Shown: positions 47,689-55,290 of the stretch, piece by piece
Layout: every line of letters begins with the position of its first letter
Position numbering within the stretch: position 1 is the stretch's first letter
Assembly: GCF_014297335.1 (NCBI RefSeq)
Contig: NZ_JACOQH010000007.1
Coordinates: 102,319 to 166,318 of the forward strand
Source of the DNA: Roseburia_D yibonii
GTDB taxonomy: Bacteria; Bacillota; Clostridia; Lachnospirales; Lachnospiraceae
Direction: 5' to 3'
DNA length: 64,000 nt
Translations under genes and position numbers: made by a program
Notes under the pieces: generated by a model
Database searches by the model: none
Seen by the model: only the letters and a program-made list of their open reading frames with translations
What the model was told of the DNA's origin: nothing

Positions 47689-48627
47689 ATGGAAGGTGTA
47701 GCAATCGAGAAAATCGTAAAAAAACTGGAATTAAAGAAACTGACGGAAGGAATGGATCTTACGGGACATCGGATCGTGTTGTCGGATGTAAACCGTCCTG
47801 CACTGCAGCTCAGCGGGTATTTTGAACATTTCGAGGAGAAGAGAGTGCAGATCATCGGAAATGTAGAATACACATATCTGCAGCAGCTGGAGCATGACAA
47901 AAAAATTGATATCTACAATCAGTTTTTGAAATATGAGATCCCTTGTGTGATCTTCTGCCGTGATCTGGAACCGGATGAGGAGTTTTTACGCATCGCACAG
48001 GAAAATGGGGTTCCTGTATTCGGAACGGGACGTTCCACTTCTGAATTTATGGCAGAGCTGATCCACACATTGAGCGAGGAGCTGGCTCCGTGCATCACAA
48101 TCCACGGCGTACTGGTTGATGTTTACGGCGAAGGCGTTCTCATCACAGGTGAGAGCGGAATCGGAAAGAGTGAGGCAGCGCTGGAACTGATCCGCAGAGG
48201 GCACCGTCTGGTAACGGATGACGTGGTAGAGATCCGGAAGATCAACGAGCATACACTGGTCGGAACTTCACCGGACATCACGAGATATTTTATCGAACTG
48301 CGCGGAATCGGAATCATCGATGTCAAGACACTCTATGGTGTTGAGTGTGTCAAGGAGAAACAGAACATCGATCTCGTTATCAAGCTGGAAGACTGGAAGA
48401 AAGACAATGACTATGACCGCCTGGGACTGGAAGAGGAGTATATCGAATACCTTGGAAATAAAGTGGCATGTCATTCTCTGCCGATCCGTCCGGGACGGAA
48501 TCTGGCGGTTATCTGCGAGACAGCAGCAGTCAACCACAGACAGAAAAAGATGGGATACAACGCGGCGCAGGAATTATACCGTCGTGTGCAGGCAAATATA
48601 AATAAAGATAATGACAGCGAAGAATAA
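47689..48627 (+). CDS. hprK: HPr kinase/phosphorylase
   Basis: A 312-residue cytoplasmic enzyme phosphorylating Ser46 of HPr/Crh in response to ATP and fructose-1,6-bisphosphate, the central switch of carbon catabolite control in Firmicutes. P-loop GESGIGKSEAALELI, the VTDDVVEI segment and the signature ELRGIGIIDVKTLYG are intact; the N-terminal half (to ~130) is the MurF-like fold. A Crh-like HPr substrate lies 4 kb downstream in the same orientation. AAGGAGCGG precedes the ATG. Confidence 0.97.
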   Translation: MEGVAIEKIVKKLELKKLTEGMDLTGHRIVLSDVNRPALQLSGYFEHFEEKRVQIIGNVEYTYLQQLEHDKKIDIYNQFLKYEIPCVIFCRDLEPDEEFLRIAQENGVPVFGTGRSTSEFMAELIHTLSEELAPCITIHGVLVDVYGEGVLITGESGIGKSEAALELIRRGHRLVTDDVVEIRKINEHTLVGTSPDITRYFIELRGIGIIDVKTLYGVECVKEKQNIDLVIKLEDWKKDNDYDRLGLEEEYIEYLGNKVACHSLPIRPGRNLAVICETAAVNHRQKKMGYNAAQELYRRVQANINKDNDSEE

Positions 48628-48656
48628 AACAAAAAGAACCGAGGTTTGAGGAAATT

Positions 48657-50057
48657 ATGGAAAGAAAACTGGCATGGGAAGATTATTCCAAAGAGGATAT
48701 GACAAAGGTATATGAGTTTGCGGAAGGATACCGCAAATTTATCTCTGAATGCAAAACAGAGCGTGAGTGCGTGACGGAATTTGTCGCGCGCGCCGAAAAA
48801 GCAGGATTTTTGAATCTGGCGGATGCCATAAAGACAGGAAAGACATTAAGGGCAGGCGACCGGGTTTACGTCAATAACATGGGGAAATGGCTTGCGATGT
48901 TTGTCGTCGGAAACGAAAACCTGGAAAACGGTATGAATATTCTGGGCGCGCACATTGACTCCCCGCGTATGGATATCAAACAGAATCCGCTCTATGAGGA
49001 TACCGGTCTTGCCATGCTGGATACCCATTATTATGGCGGCATCAAGAAATATCAGTGGGTAACACTGCCGCTGGCACTGCACGGCGTGATCGCGAAAAAA
49101 GACGGTACGACCGTAAAGGTGAGCATCGGTGACAAACCGGAAGATCCGGTATTTGGTGTCAGCGATCTTTTGATCCACCTTTCCGGGGAACAGATGGAGA
49201 AAAAAGGCGCCAAAGTGATCGAAGGGGAGAACCTGGATCTTCTGATCGGCAGCATCCCGCTTCCGTCAGACGATGAAAAAGAAAAAGAGCAGGCAAAGGA
49301 TGCAGTCAAGGCAAATGTGCTCCGGATACTGGAAGAGACTTACGGGGTATGCGAGGAAGATTTTCTCTCCGCAGAGATCGAAATAGTACCGGCGGGCGCA
49401 GCCAGAGATTACGGATTTGACCGCAGCATGATCATGGGCTATGGACATGATGACCGTGTGTGCGCATATCCGTCCTTTGAAGCAATCTTAAACATGGACA
49501 AACCGGAGAGAACCAGCGTGTGCCTTCTGGTGGACAAGGAAGAGATCGGAAGCGTCGGCGCGACCGGCATGCAGTCACGCTGCTTTGAGAATGCGGTGGC
49601 AGAGGTGTTAAACCTTACCGGAACTTACAGCGAGCTTTCTTTAAGGAGAGCGCTGCAGAATTCCAAAGTGGTGTCTTCCGATGTGAGCGCTGCGTTTGAT
49701 CCGAATTTCCCGTCTGTCATGGATAAGAAAAACGCCGCATATTTTGGTAAGGGGATCGTATTTAACAAATACACCGGATCCAGAGGAAAAGCCGGTTCCA
49801 ATGACGCGAATGCGGAATATATGAGCCAGATGCGGAAGATCATGGATAACAATCATGTATTTTTCCAGACAGCGGAACTTGGAAAAGTAGACCAGGGAGG
49901 CGGCGGAACCATTGCGTATATTCTCGCGAACTACGGAATGCAGGTCATCGACAGCGGTGTGCCGGTATTAAACATGCATGCGCCGTGGGAGATCATAAAC
50001 AAAGCCGATCTGTATGAAGCATATAAAGGTTACATTGCGTTTTTAAAGGAAGCATAA
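48657..50057 (+). CDS. M18-family aminopeptidase
   Basis: A 466-residue cytoplasmic zinc aminopeptidase. ILGAHIDSPRMDIK contains the first metal His, VDKEEIGSVGATGMQS the catalytic Glu-Glu and SDVSAAFDPNF/MHAPWEI the remaining ligands. M18 enzymes prefer acidic or neutral N-terminal residues. The gene follows hprK by 29 bp with GAGGTTTGAGG near the start. Role is probably peptide turnover; no specific link to its neighbours is known. Confidence 0.93.
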   Translation: MERKLAWEDYSKEDMTKVYEFAEGYRKFISECKTERECVTEFVARAEKAGFLNLADAIKTGKTLRAGDRVYVNNMGKWLAMFVVGNENLENGMNILGAHIDSPRMDIKQNPLYEDTGLAMLDTHYYGGIKKYQWVTLPLALHGVIAKKDGTTVKVSIGDKPEDPVFGVSDLLIHLSGEQMEKKGAKVIEGENLDLLIGSIPLPSDDEKEKEQAKDAVKANVLRILEETYGVCEEDFLSAEIEIVPAGAARDYGFDRSMIMGYGHDDRVCAYPSFEAILNMDKPERTSVCLLVDKEEIGSVGATGMQSRCFENAVAEVLNLTGTYSELSLRRALQNSKVVSSDVSAAFDPNFPSVMDKKNAAYFGKGIVFNKYTGSRGKAGSNDANAEYMSQMRKIMDNNHVFFQTAELGKVDQGGGGTIAYILANYGMQVIDSGVPVLNMHAPWEIINKADLYEAYKGYIAFLKEA

Positions 50058-50102
50058 AACAGGCGCGTCTTAAGATCGCTGCCGGAATTTGAGGGAAAGA
50101 AA

Positions 50103-51014
50103 TTGAAGCAGGAAATCATAACCAGACTCGAACAGATACTGACAAAAGACAGGATACGGCAGAATGAGCCGATGAAAAATCATACGACCTTCCGTGTCGG
50201 AGGCCCGGCAGATATTTTCCTTACGCCGTCGGCGGAGGAGCTTCCCGCAGTGCTTTCCGTATGCAGGGAAGAACAGATGCCGGTCACGGTGATCGGAAAC
50301 GGCAGCAATCTTCTGGTTGGCGATCAGGGCATCCGGGGCGTGGTCATCTGCATTGGTTTCGGGATGCGCGGCATCCGCGTGGATGGAGAAAAGATTTTTC
50401 TGGAAGCGGGAGTGACCCTTGCGGCGGCGGCACAGCAGGCGGCAAAGGCGGGACTTACCGGTCTGGAATTTGCTTCGGGCATCCCGGGGACATTCGGCGG
50501 CGCGGTTGTCATGAACGCAGGAGCGTATGGCGGCGAGATGAAGGATGTGATCGTATCCGTCCGCGTGATAAGTGAGGATGGAGAGATCCTTACGCTGAGT
50601 AAGGAAGAGCTGGATCTCTCCTACCGCCACAGCGTGATACCGGAGCGCGGCTATCTGGTCATCGACGGAGAACTTTTGCTTACACGCGAAAAAAATCCGG
50701 ATCAGATCACAGAGCGCATGGAAGAACTGAAAAAGAAGCGGATCGAAAAACAGCCGTTGGAATATCCGAGCGCCGGCAGTACCTTTAAGCGGCCGGAGGG
50801 ATACTTTGCGGGGAAACTGATCATGGATGCAGGGCTCCGCGGATTCTCCGTGGGCGGTGCGGCAGTATCGGAAAAACACTGCGGTTTTGTGATCAATAAA
50901 GGAAATGCCACCGCGGCGGATATCTGTGCGCTGATGGATGAAGTGACAAGGATCGTAAAAGAAAAGTATGCAGTGACGTTGGAGCCGGAAGTAAAGAAAG
51001 TCGGAGAGTTCTAG
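50103..51014 (+). CDS. murB: UDP-N-acetylmuramate dehydrogenase
   Basis: A 303-residue FAD enzyme reducing UDP-GlcNAc-enolpyruvate in peptidoglycan synthesis. TTG start at 50103 with GAGGGAAAG upstream (no ATG fits). NHTTFRVGGPADIFLTP, VIGNGSNLLVGDQGIRGVVI (FAD site), SGIPGTFGGAVVMNAGAYGG and YPSAGSTFKRPEGYFAGKLI with the catalytic Ser are conserved. Next gene, rapZ, starts 15 bp downstream. Confidence 0.96.
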   Translation: MKQEIITRLEQILTKDRIRQNEPMKNHTTFRVGGPADIFLTPSAEELPAVLSVCREEQMPVTVIGNGSNLLVGDQGIRGVVICIGFGMRGIRVDGEKIFLEAGVTLAAAAQQAAKAGLTGLEFASGIPGTFGGAVVMNAGAYGGEMKDVIVSVRVISEDGEILTLSKEELDLSYRHSVIPERGYLVIDGELLLTREKNPDQITERMEELKKKRIEKQPLEYPSAGSTFKRPEGYFAGKLIMDAGLRGFSVGGAAVSEKHCGFVINKGNATAADICALMDEVTRIVKEKYAVTLEPEVKKVGEF

Positions 51015-51029
51015 CAGGAGGGAACAGTC

Positions 51030-51902
51030 GTGAAGTTTGTTATTTTAACAGGTATGTCTGGTGCAGGAAAGAGTACCGCACTGAAAATGATGGAGGACAT
51101 CGGGTTTTACTGTGTCGATAATCTGCCGATCGCGCTGATCGAAAAATTCGTGGAGCTTGCGGATCTGCGTGATTCGGAGCTTCAGAAAGTGGCGGTCGGG
51201 ATCGATATCCGTTCCGGACAGGCATTAGATGAGGTAAATGAAGTATTAGACCAGTTAAAGAGCGAGGGAAAGAACTTTGAGATCCTGTTTTTGGATGCGG
51301 AGGATTCCGTGCTGGTCAAGCGTTACAAGGAAACCAGAAGAAACCATCCGCTTGCCGGCGGCGAGCGTGTGGACAAGGGCATCCTGTTAGAGCGCGAGAA
51401 ACTTGCCTTTTTAAAGAAGCGTGCGGATTACATCATTGATACAAGCCAGCTTCTGACCAGGGAACTGAAAGCGGAGATCAGCAAGATCTTTGAACAGAAC
51501 CAGGACTACAAAAACCTGTTTGTCACGATCCTCTCCTTTGGCTTTAAGTACGGGATCCCGGCGGATTCCGATCTGGTATTTGACGTGCGTTTCCTGCCAA
51601 ATCCGTACTATGTGGAGGGACTCCGCTACAAAAACGGAAATGACAAGGAGATACAGGATTATGTGCTGCAGTTTGACGAAGCGCATGATTTTCTGGATAA
51701 ACTGGAAGATATGGTGAATTTCCTGATCCCGAATTATATCATTGAGGGAAAAAACCAGCTTGTGATCAGTGTCGGCTGTACAGGAGGAAAGCACCGCTCC
51801 GTGACGCTTGCCAATGAACTTTACAAGCGGCTTGAAAAGAACAAGGAGTACGGGCTTAAGATCGAGCATCGCGACATTGACAAAGACGCAAAGCGCAAAT
51901 AG
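51030..51902 (+). CDS. rapZ: RNase adapter / nucleotide-binding protein RapZ (YvcJ)
   Basis: A 290-residue cytoplasmic protein. GTG start at 51030 after GGAGGG. P-loop GMSGAGKSTALKMMED, FLDAEDSVLVKRYKETRRNH and C-terminal GCTGGKHRSVTLANEL are family hallmarks. In enteric bacteria RapZ guides RNase E to GlmZ; in Firmicutes the role of YvcJ is less clear (nucleotide hydrolysis, competence). Usually followed by yvcK, but here whiA comes next after nine bases. Confidence 0.95.
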   Translation: MKFVILTGMSGAGKSTALKMMEDIGFYCVDNLPIALIEKFVELADLRDSELQKVAVGIDIRSGQALDEVNEVLDQLKSEGKNFEILFLDAEDSVLVKRYKETRRNHPLAGGERVDKGILLEREKLAFLKKRADYIIDTSQLLTRELKAEISKIFEQNQDYKNLFVTILSFGFKYGIPADSDLVFDVRFLPNPYYVEGLRYKNGNDKEIQDYVLQFDEAHDFLDKLEDMVNFLIPNYIIEGKNQLVISVGCTGGKHRSVTLANELYKRLEKNKEYGLKIEHRDIDKDAKRK

Positions 51903-51911
51903 AGGAGAATT

Positions 51912-52853
51912 ATGTCATTTTCAGGTGAAGTAAAGGATGAACTTGCAAAGCAGATCAGCAAAAGCAGACACTGCCGGATCGCGGAGCTTGCTGCGATCAT
52001 GGGATTTGACGGCAGAATCGAACAGAAAAACGGAAAAACGGTGCTTGAGATCACAACGGAAAATGCTCCGCTTGCAAGAAAATGCTTTACTTTGATAAAA
52101 AAAACTTTTAATATAAGTACGGATATTGATGTGCGCACCGGAAACGGTATGGGGCACAATCATATCTATGTTATTTCCACAGATAAACCAGACGAGATCG
52201 AGAAGATACTGGCGGCCTTAAAGATGACCGGCACGTCCGGTGGGACACAGGGCGGACTGGTCAACGGACTTTTGATACAGAATATCTGCTGCAAGCGGGC
52301 ATTTATCCGGGGAGCGTTTCTTTCCGCCGGTTCGATGAGTGATCCTGAGAAATCTTATCACTTTGAGATCGTGTGTACCTCGGAGCCCAAGGCAGAGCAG
52401 CTGCGGGATCTGATCAACGAGTTTGATTTTGACGCAAAGATCGTTGCGCGGAAGAAAAACCATGTGGTTTACATAAAAGAGGGCGCGCAGATCGTAGACA
52501 TTTTAAACGTCATGGAAGCCCATGTGGCGCTCATGAATCTGGAAAATGTCCGGATCATCAAGGAGATGCGCAATTCCGTGAACCGTCAGGTGAACTGTGA
52601 AACTGCCAATATCAACAAGACCGTAAGTGCCGCAGTCAGACAGATTGAGGACATACATTATATAGAAGAAAGAGCGGGGCTTGACAGCCTGCCGGAAAAT
52701 TTGCGGGAAATCGCGGAAGTGCGGTTGAAGTACCCGGATGCAGCTTTAAAGGAGCTTGGAACCTGCCTGCAGCCACCGGTCGGAAAGTCCGGTGTAAACC
52801 ACAGACTGAGAAAGATCGCGGAGATTGCAGGAAAACTGAAAGGCGAGCTTTAG
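51912..52853 (+). CDS. whiA: WhiA-type DNA-binding protein
   Basis: A 313-residue protein with a LAGLIDADG-like N-terminal half (FSGEVKDELAKQISKSRHCR, KRAFIRGAFLSAGSMSDPEK) and a C-terminal HTH (LGTCLQPPVGKSGVNHRLRK). WhiA controls sporulation septation in Streptomyces and affects cell division and chromosome segregation in Bacillus. AGAGGAG precedes the ATG, partly inside the rapZ stop region. Confidence 0.95.
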   Translation: MSFSGEVKDELAKQISKSRHCRIAELAAIMGFDGRIEQKNGKTVLEITTENAPLARKCFTLIKKTFNISTDIDVRTGNGMGHNHIYVISTDKPDEIEKILAALKMTGTSGGTQGGLVNGLLIQNICCKRAFIRGAFLSAGSMSDPEKSYHFEIVCTSEPKAEQLRDLINEFDFDAKIVARKKNHVVYIKEGAQIVDILNVMEAHVALMNLENVRIIKEMRNSVNRQVNCETANINKTVSAAVRQIEDIHYIEERAGLDSLPENLREIAEVRLKYPDAALKELGTCLQPPVGKSGVNHRLRKIAEIAGKLKGEL

Positions 52854-52878
52854 CGCCGTGTTTTAGAGGAGGAAAAAA

Positions 52879-53133
52879 ATGATCAAGAAATCAGTAACGA
52901 TTGGATTGGCAGATGGACTGGAAGCAAGACCGATTGCAATGCTGGTGCAGACGGCTACAAAATTTTCCAGTTCCGTGTATCTGGATGTGGAGAACAAGAG
53001 AGTCAACGCAAAAAGCATTATGGGCGTGATGTCGCTTGGACTGTTGAACGGGGACAGCATTACCATAGAGACAAACGGTGAGGATGAAGTTGGTGCCTTA
53101 GAGGAGATCGAGAAATTCCTGGCCGGAAAATAA
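52879..53133 (+). CDS. Crh-like HPr (Glu at position 15, Ser46 kept)
   Basis: An 84-residue HPr-fold protein. In true HPr residue 15 is His and accepts phosphate from enzyme I; here the motif reads GLEARP with Glu15, so it cannot take part in PTS phosphotransfer. Ser46 is present at exactly position 46 (NAKSIMG), the HprK target. This combination matches Crh of Bacillus (Gln15), a purely regulatory HPr that binds CcpA. It lies directly after whiA, the same place as crh in Bacillus. AGAGGAGG precedes the ATG. Confidence 0.9.
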   Translation: MIKKSVTIGLADGLEARPIAMLVQTATKFSSSVYLDVENKRVNAKSIMGVMSLGLLNGDSITIETNGEDEVGALEEIEKFLAGK

Positions 53134-53161
53134 AACCGAAAAAACCAGAAAGCAGTGGAGT

Positions 53162-54058
53162 ATGAAAAAGAAGTTATTATTTATTTTTAATCCGTGTTCC
53201 GGAAAAGGGCAGATAAAGAACAAGCTGATGGAGGTCATCGACATCATGGTCAAGGCAGGCTATGAGGTGACTGTCCACTCGACGCAGGATCGCGAAGATG
53301 CCATGCAGAAAGTAAAAAGTGAGGCGAAAAATTATGACCTGGTCATTTGCAGCGGCGGTGACGGCACTCTGGATGAGGCAGTCACAGGCATGATGCAGAG
53401 TGAGAAGAAAGTACCGCTTGGCTATATTCCGGCGGGAAGCACCAATGATTTTGCCAATTCCCTAAAGATCCCGAAGGACATCGTAAAAGCGGCGCATGTG
53501 GCGGTGGAAGGAAGAAAATTCCCGGTCGATGTCGGCTATTTCAATGGGGATTCCTTTATCTACATAGCGGCGTTCGGTCTGTTTACCGATGTGTCTTATC
53601 AGACAAGCCAGGAATTAAAGAATGTGCTTGGACATGCCGCTTATATCTTAGAAGGCGCGAAACGGCTGCACAATATCACTTCTTATAAGATGCGCGTGGA
53701 ATATGACGGAAATATCATCGAGGATGAATTCGCGTATGGAATGATCACAAACTCGGTGTCCGTCGGCGGCTTTAAGAAACTCACCGGAAAGAATGTGCTT
53801 CTGGATGACGGACTCTTTGAGGTCACGTTGATCCGCATGCCGAAAAATCCGGTGGAATGGAATGAGATTTTAAGCTGTCTCGCCAATTTGAAAGATGATT
53901 CCGATCTCATCTACACTTTTAAGACCGACTGTGTGAAATTCCTGCCGGAGGATGTGATCCCGTGGACTTTGGACGGGGAATTCGGCGGAGAACACAAGAA
54001 TGTCATCGTCAAAAATGTGCATCAGGCACTGGAGATCATGGTAAAAAATAAAGCCTGA
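53162..54058 (+). CDS. Diacylglycerol/lipid kinase family protein (YegS/DgkB-like)
   Basis: A 298-residue cytoplasmic lipid kinase with NPCSGKGQIKNKL (N-terminal phosphate loop), the catalytic SGGDGTLDEAVTGM and GSTNDFANSLKIP. The C-terminal beta-sandwich ends in FLPEDVIPWTLDGE. Likely substrates are diacylglycerol or related lipids; exact specificity is not visible. It follows the Crh-like gene by 28 bp, so it closes the hprK-type cluster. Confidence 0.92.
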   Translation: MKKKLLFIFNPCSGKGQIKNKLMEVIDIMVKAGYEVTVHSTQDREDAMQKVKSEAKNYDLVICSGGDGTLDEAVTGMMQSEKKVPLGYIPAGSTNDFANSLKIPKDIVKAAHVAVEGRKFPVDVGYFNGDSFIYIAAFGLFTDVSYQTSQELKNVLGHAAYILEGAKRLHNITSYKMRVEYDGNIIEDEFAYGMITNSVSVGGFKKLTGKNVLLDDGLFEVTLIRMPKNPVEWNEILSCLANLKDDSDLIYTFKTDCVKFLPEDVIPWTLDGEFGGEHKNVIVKNVHQALEIMVKNKA

Positions 54059-54081
54059 TCCGAGATTGTTATATTTTTAAC

Positions 54082-54110
54082 TTTATTTTTGGCAAAAAGA
54101 GTGGTATGAT
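54082..54110 (+). promoter_or_regulatory. Extended -10 promoter of fba
   Basis: TGG-TATGAT (-10 at 54105-54110) with a weak -35 (TTTATT). The extended -10 and the high-expression codon use of fba support it. Confidence 0.6.
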
Positions 54111-54161
54111 AAGACCGAAATGAAGAATCCTAATAATAAATAAAAAACGGAGGAAAAGAAT

Positions 54162-55028
54162 ATGTTAGTATCAGCAGCAGAAATGTTAAAAAAAGCAAAA
54201 GCTGGACACTATGCAGTAGGCCAGTTCAACATCAATAACCTGGAATGGACAAAATCCATCCTTTTAACAGCACAGGAACTGAAGTCCCCGGTTATCCTGG
54301 GTGTATCAGAAGGTGCTGGTAAATATATGACAGGCTTCGGCACTGTTGCAGCAATGGTAAAAGCTATGGACGAAGAACTCGGAATCACTGTTCCGGTTGC
54401 ACTTCACTTAGACCATGGTACTTACGAAGGATGCTACAAATGCATCAAAGCTGGTTTCACATCCATCATGTTCGACGGTTCCCACTACGCAATCGATGAA
54501 AACGTTGCAAAGACAACAGAACTTGTAAAAGTTGCTCATGCAATGGGAATGTCTATCGAAGCTGAAGTTGGTTCTATCGGTGGAGAAGAAGACGGTGTTG
54601 TTGGTATGGGTGAGTGCGCAGACCCGAACGAGTGTAAAGCGATCGCTGATCTCGGCGTAGATATGCTTGCAGCAGGTATCGGTAACATCCATGGTAAATA
54701 TCCGGCAAACTGGCCAGGACTCAGCTTTGAAACACTTGACGCTGTTCAGCAGAAGACAGGTCTTATGCCGTTAGTACTTCACGGTGGTACAGGTATTCCG
54801 GAAGACATGATCAAGAAAGCAATCTCTCTTGGTGTTGCAAAGATCAACGTAAACACAGAGTGCCAGTTATCTTTCGCAGATGCTACCCGTAAATACATTG
54901 AAGCAGGCAAGGATCTTGAAGGCAAGGGCTTTGATCCTCGTAAATTACTTGCTCCGGGTGCAGAAGCAATCAAAGCAACTGTAAAAGAGAAGATGGAATT
55001 ATTCGGTTCCGTAGGAAAAGCAGAATAA
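54162..55028 (+). CDS. fba: Class II fructose-1,6-bisphosphate aldolase
   Basis: A 288-residue zinc-dependent glycolytic enzyme. Zinc ligands lie in LHLDHGTYEGC, EAEVGSIGGEEDG, GIGNIHGKYP and LHGGTGIPEDMIKKA; the phosphate-binding KINVNTECQLSF is present. Codon use is highly optimised like the ribosomal genes, consistent with high expression. CGGAGGA precedes the ATG. A promoter-terminator element follows (55111-55220). Confidence 0.97.
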   Translation: MLVSAAEMLKKAKAGHYAVGQFNINNLEWTKSILLTAQELKSPVILGVSEGAGKYMTGFGTVAAMVKAMDEELGITVPVALHLDHGTYEGCYKCIKAGFTSIMFDGSHYAIDENVAKTTELVKVAHAMGMSIEAEVGSIGGEEDGVVGMGECADPNECKAIADLGVDMLAAGIGNIHGKYPANWPGLSFETLDAVQQKTGLMPLVLHGGTGIPEDMIKKAISLGVAKINVNTECQLSFADATRKYIEAGKDLEGKGFDPRKLLAPGAEAIKATVKEKMELFGSVGKAE

Positions 55029-55110
55029 TGGTAAATATGTGCAAAAACTGCACAGAAATTTCCTGCTGGTTGTCAAAAATAGCAAAAAACATAAAAAGTA
55101 AAAAAAGTGC

Positions 55111-55139
55111 TTGCTTTTTATGACAGGATACGCTATCTT
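55111..55139 (+). promoter_or_regulatory. Promoter upstream of the glnA leader element
   Basis: TTGCTT (55111-55116), 17 bp, TATCTT (55134-55139). Transcription would start near 55146, only ~28 nt before the terminator stem. Confidence 0.6.
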
Positions 55140-55155
55140 AATAGCAGAAACAGGA

Positions 55156-55220
55156 TATGTAACGAAAAAGAACAAGGGCGTTCCACAAGGTTGGAATGCC
55201 CTTTTTTGTTAGGTTACATA
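55156..55220 (+). terminator. Terminator enclosed by an 8-bp inverted repeat between fba and glnA
   Basis: GGGCGTTCCA pairs with TGGAATGCCC, then six T (stem and tract about 55175-55207). TATGTAAC (55156-55163) and GTTACATA (55213-55220) form a perfect outer repeat around it. It may end fba transcription, or act as an attenuator for glnA. Confidence 0.75.
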
Positions 55221-55290
55221 ACTTGGAATAAAAAGACGAAACAATACATAGGGGATTGTGTTAGTTAAAAAAGGAAAGGATGTATTAAGT

